NCBI GenBank assembly: GCA_002315325.1
Contig: DCGU01000090.1
Span: 1 to 64,000 of the forward strand
Direction: 5' to 3'
DNA: 64,000 nt
From: Clostridiales bacterium UBA1770
GTDB lineage: Bacteria; Bacillota; Clostridia; Oscillospirales; CAG-272
Below are positions 52,637 through 61,758 of this stretch, piece by piece (the stretch's first letter is position 1; each line of letters opens with the position of its first letter). The position numbers were made by a program, and so were the translations under genes. The notes below the pieces were generated by a model. The model did not search any database and was not told the DNA's origin. It worked only from the letters and a program-made list of their open reading frames with translations.

Positions 52637-53917
52637 ATGCGCACAGGAAAATGGGAAAAAGAGAATAAGAAAACTTCCTTTATCACCATAACCATCTATG
52701 CCGTATTATGGTTTATTTTGTATATTGTCGCCAACATTGACGCGTTTACGAATATTCTGAACGGCATTTTGAAAATCTTATCCCCTCTGATTATCGGTAC
52801 CACCGTTGCGTTTCTGTTCAACCCCGTTATGCGGGCGTTTGACGATCGTGTCTTCCGACGGGTACCGTGGAAACGCCTGCGGCGTATTTTGAGCATTCTC
52901 GTCACCTATTTGATTGCCGCACTTGTTATCGCGTTGTTTGCTTTTTTGATTATTCCCGAACTGAGTTCAAGCATAAACGAGTTGTTTTCCAACTTTGATA
53001 ACTACGTCACCAACGTCGTCAATTCGGCAAACAAAATTCTGAACAATCTTCTTTCCAAAGGTAATGCAACCTATCGCGAATATATCAACCCCGACGATAT
53101 CACGGAAAAGCTTTCTTCCATTTTATCCGGTACCGGGACGCTGCTGGAAACCCTGTACGATTACGCACAGCAATACGGCGGCAAGCTGGTCACGAGTCTG
53201 TCGAACATCGTTATCGGTCTGTTTATTTCGGTCTATTTGCTTGCATCCAAAGAACAACGATTCGCACAATGCCGCAAAATCGGTCACGCCTTTCTTTCTG
53301 ACGAACGGTACGGCGGGTTATCCTCAACGCTGAAAATGACAGGCCGGTTGTTCGGTAATTTCATTGAAGGGAAAGTGGTTGATTCCCTGATTATCGGTGT
53401 TTTGACCTATATCGTTCTGACCATCTTCCGTATGCCCTATACGGCATTGATATCCGTTGTCGTAGGCTTTACCAACGTCATTCCTTATTTCGGTCCCATC
53501 ATAGGTGCCGTCCCCTCTGCCTTCATCATTTTGATCGCAGAGCCGGCCAAAGCCATCCCGTTCCTCATCATTATTTTGGTAATCCAGCAACTTGACGGCA
53601 ACGTCATCGGCCCGCGCATTTTGGGTGATAATACGGGTCTGTCTTCCCTCGGCATTATTTTGTCCATTGCCATTATGAGCGGTCTGTTCGGCATCGTCGG
53701 TATGTTAATCGGTGTTCCGGTTTGCGCCGTCCTTGTCATTCTGTTCACGCAGTTCATCAACGCTAAATTGACGCAAAAAGGAAAAAGCAGCAATATTTCG
53801 GACTATTACCCGCCCAAGGCAGACCAAACAGAACAGCTGCCTGCCGGCACTGAAACACAGGCAAACGATTGCACCGAAACCGCTGCAGCCCCTGCAGGAA
53901 ACGTCCGTAACGATTGA
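52637..53917 (+). CDS. AI-2E family (PerM/TqsA-like) membrane transporter
   Basis: Multi-span membrane protein of the AI-2E transporter/PF01594 family. Two N-terminal hydrophobic segments (residues 14-60), an amphipathic extracytoplasmic stretch (100-185) and five to six C-terminal segments are seen. Family blocks include FIEGKVVDSLIIGVLTYIVL, NVIPYFGPIIGAVPS and QQLDGNVIGPRILGD. The Gln/Thr/Ala-rich tail (395-426) is hydrophilic. The substrate is unproven in this family. AGAGGTG precedes the ATG. Confidence 0.88.
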   Translation: MRTGKWEKENKKTSFITITIYAVLWFILYIVANIDAFTNILNGILKILSPLIIGTTVAFLFNPVMRAFDDRVFRRVPWKRLRRILSILVTYLIAALVIALFAFLIIPELSSSINELFSNFDNYVTNVVNSANKILNNLLSKGNATYREYINPDDITEKLSSILSGTGTLLETLYDYAQQYGGKLVTSLSNIVIGLFISVYLLASKEQRFAQCRKIGHAFLSDERYGGLSSTLKMTGRLFGNFIEGKVVDSLIIGVLTYIVLTIFRMPYTALISVVVGFTNVIPYFGPIIGAVPSAFIILIAEPAKAIPFLIIILVIQQLDGNVIGPRILGDNTGLSSLGIILSIAIMSGLFGIVGMLIGVPVCAVLVILFTQFINAKLTQKGKSSNISDYYPPKADQTEQLPAGTETQANDCTETAAAPAGNVRND

Positions 53918-54003
53918 TTTTTCCGGAATCAGCTTCCGATAGCGGCATTGTTTCCTTTTGGCTGTTTGCAGCTTTCACTGCCAATTTTAAATACAGATAC
54001 GTA

Positions 54004-54044
54004 CAGACGTAAGGTTCAAGGACCTTACGTCTGCCGTGTTTTTT
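54004..54044 (+). terminator. Strong terminator between the AI-2E gene and the TSCPD gene
   Basis: A perfect 12-bp stem (CAGACGTAAGGT/ACCTTACGTCTG, 6-base loop) followed by CCGTGTTTTTT. Since no clear promoter lies between it and the TSCPD gene, it could also act as an attenuator for that gene. Confidence 0.88.
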
Positions 54045-54068
54045 CACAATATGCAGAAAATTATTTTT

Positions 54069-54097
54069 GAGCCGCCGAAGGCGGCATGGGGGTTACT
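54069..54097 (+). promoter_or_regulatory. SD-hairpin module before the TSCPD gene
   Basis: GAGCCGCC-GAA-GGCGGCATGGGGG ends 6 bases before the ATG. It is nearly identical to the ispE copy, but without the long leader. Confidence 0.65.
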
Positions 54098-54349
54098 ATG
54101 AAACACATTACTTACAGTACACGCGGCACATGTGCACGTCAGATTGACGTAGATATTGAAGACGGTATCATCGTTAATTGTTCCTTTATGGGCGGGTGTT
54201 CCGGCAATACGCAGGGGGTTGCTGCTCTTGTTACGGGCATGAAGGCAGAAGATGCCATTGCCAAACTCAAGGGCATCCGTTGCGGTGCCAAATCCACGTC
54301 ATGCCCCGACCAATTGGCCAAAGCATTAGAGGAGTATACGCAGGCATGA
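54098..54349 (+). CDS. TSCPD domain-containing protein
   Basis: 83-residue stand-alone version of the cysteine-rich C-terminal domain found in some ribonucleotide reductases (NrdJ). The naming motif TSCPD is at residues 68-72, other cysteines are in RGTCARQ, VNCSFMGGCSGNTQG and IRCGAK. A zinc or iron-sulfur role is likely but unproven. Its stop overlaps the start of the phosphohexomutase gene (ATGA), so the two are co-translated. Confidence 0.88.
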   Translation: MKHITYSTRGTCARQIDVDIEDGIIVNCSFMGGCSGNTQGVAALVTGMKAEDAIAKLKGIRCGAKSTSCPDQLAKALEEYTQA

Positions 54350-56067
54350 ATTATTTGGATCAATATCGCCGCTGGCTCAACAGTGACAAACTGTCCGCAC
54401 AAGAGCGTGACGAACTGAAATCAATTGAAAACAATCCCACGGAAATAAAAGAAAGATTTTCCGCCCAAATGACGTTCGGCACGGGCGGTCTGCGCAGCAC
54501 AATGAAGGTGGGGTTGGCCAACATGAACCGTCACACCGTTGCCCATGCAACGCAGGGACTGGCCAATCTGATAAACGAGCAAAACCGCGGTGCCGACGGC
54601 GTTGTGATTGCCCATGATTGCCGCAATCATTCCACTGAATTTGCCGAAGTGTGCGCAAGGGTTTTATATGCGAACGGCATTCGCGTTTATATGTTCGATG
54701 CATTGCGCCCCACGCCGGAACTGTCTTTTTCGCTGCGCCATTATCATTGCGTTGCCGGCATCAACATCACTGCCTCTCACAACCCCAAGCAATACAACGG
54801 CTATAAAGCATATTGGGAGGACGGTGCCCAGCTCCCGCCCGAACACGCTGAAACCGTGGCCGCCGCCATTGCTTCTCTTGACGTTTTTGACGACGTAAAA
54901 ATCGGCGACCTGAACGAAGGCATTCAAACCGGGAAAATACGCATTTTGGGCGCCGAAACCGACGAACTGTACCTTGACGTTGTCAGCCGCGAGGCAGTCA
55001 ATCCTGTAGCTGTCAAGGCCGTTGCGGATACGTTCTCCGTCGTATATACGCCGCTTCACGGAACAGGCTATCACCTTGTTCCCGAGATTTTACACCGTCA
55101 GGGCTTTAAAAACGTGTATACGGTAGCGGAACAATGTATCATTGACGGCAATTTCCCAACCGTTGAAAAACCAAATCCCGAATACCCTGCCGCCTTTGTA
55201 CTCGGTCGGGAATTGGCGGACCGTGTTGGCAGCGATTTGATTGTTGCCACCGATCCGGATGCCGACCGTGTCGGCGTGATGACGCGCAAAAAGGACGGCA
55301 CTTTCTGTACGATTACCGGCAACCAAATGGGCGCCCTCCTGCTTGACTATATTATCCGCGCCCATGAAGAAAACGGCACCATGCCGCCGGAACCGTACGT
55401 CGTTAAATCAATCGTATCCACCTCATTGGTCAAAAAGATTTGTGAGGCACACGGTGTAAAACTGTACGACGTATTGACCGGCTTCAAATTTATCGGCGAA
55501 GTCATGGAAAAACACGTTCAAAGCGGGCACGGCAGTTTCCTGCTCGGCTTTGAAGAAAGTTACGGGTATTTAAAAGGCACGTATGCACGCGACAAAGACG
55601 CCGTGGTTGCTGCCATGCTGATTTGCGAAATGGCCGCCTATTACAAAACAAAGGGTATCAGCTTATACGAGGCATTGGAGCGCCTGTTTGCCGAGTACGG
55701 TTTCCATTTGGAACAGAACGACGAGATTTACATGGAGGGCCTTGACGGCAGTGCGAAAATCGCCGCCATGATGGACAGTCTCCGCAAACGTCCGCCCGTA
55801 TCGTTCGGCTGCAGCAAAGTGGCCAAAATCGGCGATTATCTATCCGGTACGTTCATCGACTTTGTCACCGGGGAAAAAACACCGACAGGACTTCCCTCCT
55901 CCAACGTATTGTATTTTCTGCTGGAAAATAAAGACGTCATCGTCGCCCGCCCCAGCGGTACGGAACCCAAGATCAAGTTTTATTTCCTGCTGTCCGGCAA
56001 GACACCTGCTGAAACCGAAGAAAAATTGGTCGGCTACCAGACAACCCTAAACGGTTATAAGAATTAA
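54346..56067 (+). CDS. Phosphoglucomutase/phosphomannomutase (alpha-D-phosphohexomutase)
   Basis: Interconverts hexose 1- and 6-phosphates. All four family loops are present: the phosphoserine loop NITASHNPKQYNGYK with Ser144, the metal loop ATDPDADRVG, the sugar loop GFEESYGYL and the phosphate loop ARPSGTEPKIKFYF. The length of 573 residues fits the PgcA/PMM2-like long type. The start at 54346 overlaps the TSCPD stop. The longer frame back to 54178 merely shadows the TSCPD gene. Confidence 0.94.
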   Translation: MNYLDQYRRWLNSDKLSAQERDELKSIENNPTEIKERFSAQMTFGTGGLRSTMKVGLANMNRHTVAHATQGLANLINEQNRGADGVVIAHDCRNHSTEFAEVCARVLYANGIRVYMFDALRPTPELSFSLRHYHCVAGINITASHNPKQYNGYKAYWEDGAQLPPEHAETVAAAIASLDVFDDVKIGDLNEGIQTGKIRILGAETDELYLDVVSREAVNPVAVKAVADTFSVVYTPLHGTGYHLVPEILHRQGFKNVYTVAEQCIIDGNFPTVEKPNPEYPAAFVLGRELADRVGSDLIVATDPDADRVGVMTRKKDGTFCTITGNQMGALLLDYIIRAHEENGTMPPEPYVVKSIVSTSLVKKICEAHGVKLYDVLTGFKFIGEVMEKHVQSGHGSFLLGFEESYGYLKGTYARDKDAVVAAMLICEMAAYYKTKGISLYEALERLFAEYGFHLEQNDEIYMEGLDGSAKIAAMMDSLRKRPPVSFGCSKVAKIGDYLSGTFIDFVTGEKTPTGLPSSNVLYFLLENKDVIVARPSGTEPKIKFYFLLSGKTPAETEEKLVGYQTTLNGYKN

Positions 56068-56156
56068 TTCCCGACCTACAGCCGGACGACACTTTTAAAC
56101 GTCTTTTTCACGCCGCAATGCCATTTTTGTCAGAATCAAAAATGAATCAGAATAAT

Positions 56157-56195
56157 AAAAATACGCGTTTTGCCGGTGGCAAAACGCGTATTTTT
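56157..56195. terminator. Bidirectional terminator between the mutase and dxs
   Basis: The long stem ATACGCGTTTTGCC/GGCAAAACGCGTAT with a 3-base loop has A5 and T5 flanks. Confidence 0.9.
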
Positions 56196-56204
56196 ATTGA
56201 TTTA

Positions 56205-58085
56205 TCACGATAGCTCGTCAATGATTTTGTCGCAGATGCTCTTTGCGTCAACACCGGCCGTTTCCCATATCGTTTTACCTGCCTGTGCATTGACAAACGG
56301 ATTTTCGGTTCCGATGGAGAAAAAACGGTTTGGCATAACGCCGACTGCCGCATTGGCCAACTGCATACCAAACCCGCCGCATTGAATTTCTTCTTCGACA
56401 CAAAATAACGGCACATCGACACAAACCGTTTGTGCAAGAACGCGCACCGTTTCGGCATACGGGGAAAGCTGCGTCAATAACAGAACCTCCGCGCAGATTC
56501 CCTTCTCAGCCAACAGTTTTCTGGCCGCAAGCGCCGTGTCCGCCATACGGCCGTGAACAACAATCCAAGCGTCCAAATGCTGCGGCACAGTCAACGGTAC
56601 ACATACAGGATGCGCGGTTACGTCCGAAAAATATTGCATCGTCTCAGCATTTTCCCGACCGTTGGGATACCGAATTGCCACAGGTGCGTTTTGCCGCAAC
56701 GCTTCATTCAGGTCATTTTTTAAATCCGAAAACGCATACGGTGTCAGGACCCGAACGTTGGGGAGCGAAGCAAAAAACGACACGTCAAAAATACCGTGAT
56801 GCGTAGGACCGTCCGCACCGTTGAGGCCGGCACGATCAATACAAAACGTAACGGGCAAAGACTGCAAGGCAACGTCATGAATCACCTGGTCGAACGCACG
56901 TTGTAAAAACGTTGAATAGAGCGCAACGTAGGGTCGATAGCCGGATGCCGCAAGACCGGCAGCAAAGGTGACCGCGTGCTCTTCCGCCATGCCGACGTCA
57001 AAAAAGCGTTTGGGATACGCCGATGCAAAAGAAGAAAGGCCTGTTCCGTCTGCCATGGCGGCTGTCACAGCACAAACACGGTCATCCTTCGCAGCCAGTT
57101 CGGACAAAGACGCACCGAACACGCCGGAATAATTGACCTTTGCATCGGAATCTCCCGCCGCCGACGCGCTTTGGGCCGGCACGGAATGATATTTTCCCGG
57201 AGCTTGTTCTGCCGGTTCATATCCTTTTCCTTTTTTCGTTTTGATATGAATTAAGCAGCTGACACCTTGGCGCATCGCCTCATGCAAAACGGTTTCCACG
57301 GCACGATAATCATTGCCGTCGACAGGTCCGAGATAATACAGCCCCATATTTTCAAAGTAATTACTGTTATACAACCGGTTCTTCAGGTTCTTTTTCATTT
57401 TGGACAACCAACCGGAAAGCGGTCTGCCGACAACCGGCAGTCGTGCCAAAAATGATTTTAAACCCGCTTTGCTTTTATAGTAGGAAGAATTGCGCAGCTT
57501 GGTCAGCATACCGGCAAATTTCCCCGTATTCGGTGAAATTGACATCTCGTTCTCATTGAGAATAACCATTAAATGAAGATTGCGGTCACAATTATTCAAC
57601 GCTTCGTGAACCATACCGCCGGTATATGCGCCGTCACCGATAACGGCAACGGTCCAATACGAATCACCGCGGAGTTGATCCGCCCGGGCAAATCCGAGTG
57701 CGGCCGACAGTGCCGTGGAACCGTGCCCGGTTCCGAATACGTCGTACGGACTTTCCGTACGACGCGGGAAACCGCCGACGCCGCCGGGTTTGCGTAACGT
57801 ATCAAACTCATTCAATCTGCCGCTGAGCAGTTTATGAACGTACGCTTGATGCCCAACGTCCCAAATAATACGATCTTCCCCGATCCGCAGACAGCGATAC
57901 AGCGCCAAAGTCAACTCAACGACACCGAGATTGGAGGCCAAATGGCCGCCGTTTTCGCACACGGTATCAACGAGACAGGAACGGATTTCACGGCAAAGCG
58001 GCTCCAATTCATCCACACCCAAGGCGCGCACGTCATCCGGCTGACGGATTCGTGACAGTATCGGATACACTTCATTATTGTTCAT
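56205..58085 (-). CDS. dxs: 1-deoxy-D-xylulose-5-phosphate synthase
   Basis: Thiamine-diphosphate enzyme making DXP from pyruvate and glyceraldehyde 3-phosphate, the entry to the MEP pathway (and to thiamine/pyridoxal). Blocks: NLGVVELTLALYR, VGHQAYVHKLLSGR, FGTGHGSTALSAALG, TPP motif VIGDGAYTGGMVHEALNN, the catalytic Glu region MAEEHAVTFAAGLA and DRAGLNGADGPTHHG. The length of 626 residues is normal. AAGGAGG precedes the start, and it has its own promoter. Confidence 0.97.
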   Translation of the reverse strand: MNNNEVYPILSRIRQPDDVRALGVDELEPLCREIRSCLVDTVCENGGHLASNLGVVELTLALYRCLRIGEDRIIWDVGHQAYVHKLLSGRLNEFDTLRKPGGVGGFPRRTESPYDVFGTGHGSTALSAALGFARADQLRGDSYWTVAVIGDGAYTGGMVHEALNNCDRNLHLMVILNENEMSISPNTGKFAGMLTKLRNSSYYKSKAGLKSFLARLPVVGRPLSGWLSKMKKNLKNRLYNSNYFENMGLYYLGPVDGNDYRAVETVLHEAMRQGVSCLIHIKTKKGKGYEPAEQAPGKYHSVPAQSASAAGDSDAKVNYSGVFGASLSELAAKDDRVCAVTAAMADGTGLSSFASAYPKRFFDVGMAEEHAVTFAAGLAASGYRPYVALYSTFLQRAFDQVIHDVALQSLPVTFCIDRAGLNGADGPTHHGIFDVSFFASLPNVRVLTPYAFSDLKNDLNEALRQNAPVAIRYPNGRENAETMQYFSDVTAHPVCVPLTVPQHLDAWIVVHGRMADTALAARKLLAEKGICAEVLLLTQLSPYAETVRVLAQTVCVDVPLFCVEEEIQCGGFGMQLANAAVGVMPNRFFSIGTENPFVNAQAGKTIWETAGVDAKSICDKIIDELS

Positions 58086-58121
58086 TTCGGAAATCCTCCT
58101 TCCCTCTTTTTTAACCTGTTC

Positions 58122-58150
58122 ATTATACCATACAAGAAAATATAAATCAA
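58122..58150 (-). promoter_or_regulatory. Promoter of dxs
   Basis: TTGATT (58145-58150), a 17-base spacer and TATAAT (58122-58127) on the minus strand. Confidence 0.8.
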
Positions 58151-58173
58151 CTGTGGTTTTTTTAAAATAAGTG

Positions 58174-58202
58174 TTGACAAATCAGAATCGGTTTGATATA
58201 AT
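58174..58202 (+). promoter_or_regulatory. Consensus promoter of tRNA-Thr
   Basis: TTGACA (58174-58179), a 17-base spacer and TATAAT (58197-58202). Confidence 0.93.
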
Positions 58203-58227
58203 ATACGGGTACTTGAGAGTACGGCTT

Positions 58228-58303
58228 GCTGGTATGGCTCAGTCGGTAGAGCACGTCATTGGTAATGACGAGGTCATCAGTTCGATTCTGATTACCAGCT
58301 CCA
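58228..58303 (+). tRNA. tRNA-Thr(GGT)
   Basis: 76 nt with encoded CCA. The acceptor GCTGGTA/TACCAGC, the D arm with GGCTCAGTCGGTAGAGC, the anticodon arm CGTCA-TTGGTAA-TGACG (anticodon GGT) and the T arm with GTTCGATTC are all present. Confidence 0.97.
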
Positions 58304-58330
58304 GGCGGATGATTTCATCCGCCTTTTTTT
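58304..58330 (+). terminator. Terminator of tRNA-Thr
   Basis: The stem GGCGGATG/CATCCGCC followed by T7, immediately after the CCA end. Confidence 0.9.
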
Positions 58331-58336
58331 ATTGCA

Positions 58337-58365
58337 TTGACACTTTGCTTTAAAATATATATAAT
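58337..58365 (+). promoter_or_regulatory. Consensus promoter of the beta-galactosidase gene
   Basis: TTGACA (58337-58342), a 17-base spacer and TATAAT (58360-58365). No operator palindrome is evident around it beyond the AT-rich repeats. Confidence 0.88.
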
Positions 58366-58407
58366 ATATAATAACTATAAAATCAAAACTGCAAAGGAGA
58401 ATGAATC

Positions 58408-61400
58408 ATGTTTTTTGATTTTAGTTATCACAAATCCGTTCAGCACCTGCACGTGAACTGCCTACGACCTCACGCCTATTTTATTCCTTTTGCCAAAGGT
58501 CAAACGCCAAATGCCGAGCAACGGGCGCAAAGCGCTTATTTTTGCTCCCTGTGCGGCGAATGGGATTTCAAGTATTACGCCTCCCTTTCTTTAGTTGAAG
58601 ACTTTACGGCAGCTTCTTTTGCCCCTGCAGGCATGGAGACAATTACCGTGCCGTGCAGCTGGCAAACGCTGACCGACCGCGGCTATGACGTGCCCCAATA
58701 TACGAACGTTAACTATCCGATTCCGGTTGACCCGCCGCACGTTCCGGACGAGAACCCCTGCGGATTGTATGCCCGCACCTTTACCGTCACGGAAGCTATG
58801 CTGCAAAAGGACGTCATTTTGACGTTTGAAGGCGTTGATTCCTGTTTTTACGTTTTCGTCAACGGACAATTTGCCGCCTACAGTCAAGTCAGCCATATGA
58901 CCTCGGAAATTGACGTTACGCCCTTTTTACACGTCGGCTCCAACAAACTGCAGGTATTGGTGTTAAAATGGTGTGACGGAACGTACTTAGAGGACCAGGA
59001 TAAATTCCGTCTTTCCGGTATTTTCCGTGAAGTCTACCTGTTGCTCCGCGACAAAGAACGCGTCACGGATTTTTATCTGCATCCCGTTGTCGATACCTCT
59101 TTGAAAAAAGCCGCCCTGACGGTTGACGTCGATACAATCGGTTCGCCAAACGTCATTCTGACGCTAAAAGCACCGGACGGCACAGAACTTCCGTACGATG
59201 CGGCAGCAAAATCGTTTACCGTATCCAATCCGGAACTTTGGAGTGACGAAATTCCCGTGCTGTATGAATTAACGATTGAAGCCGGCAGTGAAATCATCGC
59301 CGTTCCTTTTGGCTTTCGGCGTATTGAAATCATTGACAGCTGCGTCGTTGTCAATGGTCAAAAAATAAAAGCAAAGGGTGTCAATCGTCACGACAGTCAC
59401 CCAATCCTCGGTGCCGCAACACCGCTTGATCATATGATTCGCGACCTGATGATTATGAAGTCGCACAATATCAATATGATACGCACCAGTCATTACCCGA
59501 ATGACCCCCGTTTGCCCGGCTTGTGTGACAAATACGGTCTGTGGCTGTGTGACGAAACCGATCTTGAGGCACACGGCATCGGCTATCTCGGCAACCCGGA
59601 TTATTTAACCGATAACGAGGAATGGGCCGAGTCTTACCTTGACCGTGCGGAAAGAATGTTTGAACGGGATAAAAACCACCCGTGCGTGCTAATGTGGTCT
59701 GTCGGCAACGAAAGCGGTATCGGCCGCAATCATCAGTTGATGTACGAATACTTCCACAAAAGAATGCCCGAATGTCTCGTGCACAACGAGGCGGGTTCCG
59801 CTCGCTATCACAGACGGCTCAATGACGGCAAGCCGCATGCAAGCGAAGAATACGAGTATCCGTGGGCAGACGTCAACAGCAATATGTACACGTCCGTTGA
59901 CACGTATCAAAACGATTTTATCGCCAACAAAACCTTTACCAAACCTCTGTTTCTTTGCGAATACTCGCACGCCATGGGCAACGGCCCCGGTGACCTGCAG
60001 AAATACTGGGATTTCATCTACGCACACGATTGTTTCCTTGGCGGGTGCGTTTGGGAATTCACCGACCATTCTGTGGCAATCGGTAACGATATCTACAATC
60101 ACCCCCATTACACCTACGGTGGTGACTTCGGCGAGCACCCCAATGACGCCGAATTTTGTGTAGACGGTCTCGTTTATCCCGACAGACGTCCGCATACGGG
60201 ACTTTTGGAATACAAACAGGTAATTAAACCGTTTTCCATTGAAAGAATAAATGCAAAAAACGGCACCGTAACCATCAAGAATTTACGTTATTTTACGTCT
60301 TTGAATAAATACAGCATGTATTGTTCCGTAGAGGCAAACGGTAAAATCATTGCAGACGGTATCATTCCGACGCTTACCGTCGGACCGCAGGAAAGCCGCG
60401 ATTTATCCCTCCCCTTCGCCACTGACGTATTAAAGGGTATGGATAACGGCTACGTTTATTGCAATTTTTCCGTACGCCAGAACGTTGCCACAGCATGGCA
60501 GCCGGCAGGTTATGAGATTGGTTTTTCACAAATTCCATTATGTGAGACCGTAACGAAAAAAGCCGCATCCTGCGTATCTCCTTTTATTTCTCCGATAACC
60601 GTCTGCGAAGACGACAAAACGATTTCGGTTGCCATCGGTGCGGCAACGTATCATTTCGGCAAACAAAACGGATTTTTGGCCCAAATAGAACATGATGGCA
60701 TGAATATGCTTTGCGAACCGGTCAAGCCAACCGTATGGCGCGCACCGACCGATAATGACAGAAGAATCAAGGCCAATTGGTATGAAGTCGGCTTTTATTC
60801 GGCAATCACCAAATGCTACGAATGTAAGTTGACAGAATGCAATGATTCCCTGGCCGTTGTGACCGCCAAAATCGCCATGGGAATGCCCTCCCGCCGCAAC
60901 TTCATTTACAGCACCGTCATTTATACAGTTACGGCGTCCGGCGTGAATTTTGACGTTACTACGGACGTCGATCACGAATTCCCTATGCTCCCCCGTTTCG
61001 GGTTCCAAATTACCCTGCCGGCCGGTACCGAACGCCTGTGTTACTTCGGGCGCGGTCCTGTAGAAAGCTACCAGGACAAACGACATGCCTCGCGCATGGG
61101 TTTGTTTGAGACCACGGTCAGTGAACATTTTGAGCACTACGTCAGACCGCAGGAAAATATGGCACACAGCGACACCGTATGGGCCGCTTGTACCAACCTA
61201 TCCGGCCACGGTCTCTTAGCGCAAAAGGCTGAAGCAACGTTCAGTTTCAACGCCTGCCATTTCACACCGCAGGGGCTCAGTGAAGTTACACACGATTTTG
61301 AACTGAAACCGCTCAAGGAAACCGTGTTCATTATCGATTATAAACAATGCGGCATCGGTTCCAATTCGTGCGGCCCCGCATTAGATGAGACCCTGTGTTT

Positions 61401-61476
61401 CAATGAAAAACACTTCACGTTCTCCTTTAATTTGCGGCCGGTATTCCTGAACGACACAGACCCTTTTGAGGCATAA
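58408..61476 (+). CDS. Glycoside hydrolase family 2 beta-galactosidase
   Basis: Large LacZ-type beta-galactosidase, cytoplasmic (no signal peptide). The N-terminal jelly roll (VPCSWQTLTDRGYDVPQYTN), two Ig-like domains and the TIM barrel with KGVNRHDSHP, acid/base Glu435 in WSVGNESG and nucleophile Glu518 in LCEYSHAMGN are clear. Bgal_small_N follows (WRAPTDNDRR, then GRGPVESYQDK). The length of 1,022 residues equals classic LacZ. AAGGAG lies 8 bases upstream. It is monocistronic with no transporter or regulator next to it. Confidence 0.95.
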   Translation: MFFDFSYHKSVQHLHVNCLRPHAYFIPFAKGQTPNAEQRAQSAYFCSLCGEWDFKYYASLSLVEDFTAASFAPAGMETITVPCSWQTLTDRGYDVPQYTNVNYPIPVDPPHVPDENPCGLYARTFTVTEAMLQKDVILTFEGVDSCFYVFVNGQFAAYSQVSHMTSEIDVTPFLHVGSNKLQVLVLKWCDGTYLEDQDKFRLSGIFREVYLLLRDKERVTDFYLHPVVDTSLKKAALTVDVDTIGSPNVILTLKAPDGTELPYDAAAKSFTVSNPELWSDEIPVLYELTIEAGSEIIAVPFGFRRIEIIDSCVVVNGQKIKAKGVNRHDSHPILGAATPLDHMIRDLMIMKSHNINMIRTSHYPNDPRLPGLCDKYGLWLCDETDLEAHGIGYLGNPDYLTDNEEWAESYLDRAERMFERDKNHPCVLMWSVGNESGIGRNHQLMYEYFHKRMPECLVHNEAGSARYHRRLNDGKPHASEEYEYPWADVNSNMYTSVDTYQNDFIANKTFTKPLFLCEYSHAMGNGPGDLQKYWDFIYAHDCFLGGCVWEFTDHSVAIGNDIYNHPHYTYGGDFGEHPNDAEFCVDGLVYPDRRPHTGLLEYKQVIKPFSIERINAKNGTVTIKNLRYFTSLNKYSMYCSVEANGKIIADGIIPTLTVGPQESRDLSLPFATDVLKGMDNGYVYCNFSVRQNVATAWQPAGYEIGFSQIPLCETVTKKAASCVSPFISPITVCEDDKTISVAIGAATYHFGKQNGFLAQIEHDGMNMLCEPVKPTVWRAPTDNDRRIKANWYEVGFYSAITKCYECKLTECNDSLAVVTAKIAMGMPSRRNFIYSTVIYTVTASGVNFDVTTDVDHEFPMLPRFGFQITLPAGTERLCYFGRGPVESYQDKRHASRMGLFETTVSEHFEHYVRPQENMAHSDTVWAACTNLSGHGLLAQKAEATFSFNACHFTPQGLSEVTHDFELKPLKETVFIIDYKQCGIGSNSCGPALDETLCFNEKHFTFSFNLRPVFLNDTDPFEA

Positions 61477-61493
61477 AAATATAATCCCATCTG

Positions 61494-61532
61494 AAAAAAG
61501 CCGATGAAACGTCCGTTTCATCGGCTTTTTTT
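61494..61532 (+). terminator. Terminator of the beta-galactosidase gene
   Basis: The stem AGCCGATGAAAC/GTTTCATCGGCT with A6 and T7 flanks, 18 bases after the stop codon. Confidence 0.92.
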
Positions 61533-61660
61533 ACGTTCGTGCAAAGCATTCTTTTATGATTTGTAAATACCGTGTGTAACGGTTCAAATGCTTTTCGTAT
61601 CTTTTAAATATTACGCGTTTTTGTTTTCTCAAAGCCATTAAAATCGATTTCCCGAGATAT

Positions 61661-61691
61661 AAAAACCCGGCCGGGTTTTCACCCGGCCGGG
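61661..61691 (-). terminator. Terminator of the surface-protein gene
   Basis: A perfect 10-bp CCCGGCCGGG stem with a 6-base loop is followed on the minus strand by TTTTTATAT. The preceding 61533-61660 shows no gene or repeat. Confidence 0.92.
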
Positions 61692-61758
61692 AACAATTGT
61701 TTTTATTTATGTAAGGCTAAAGGAGAACTATCGTTATCCCTTGGACGCTTAGCACAAA

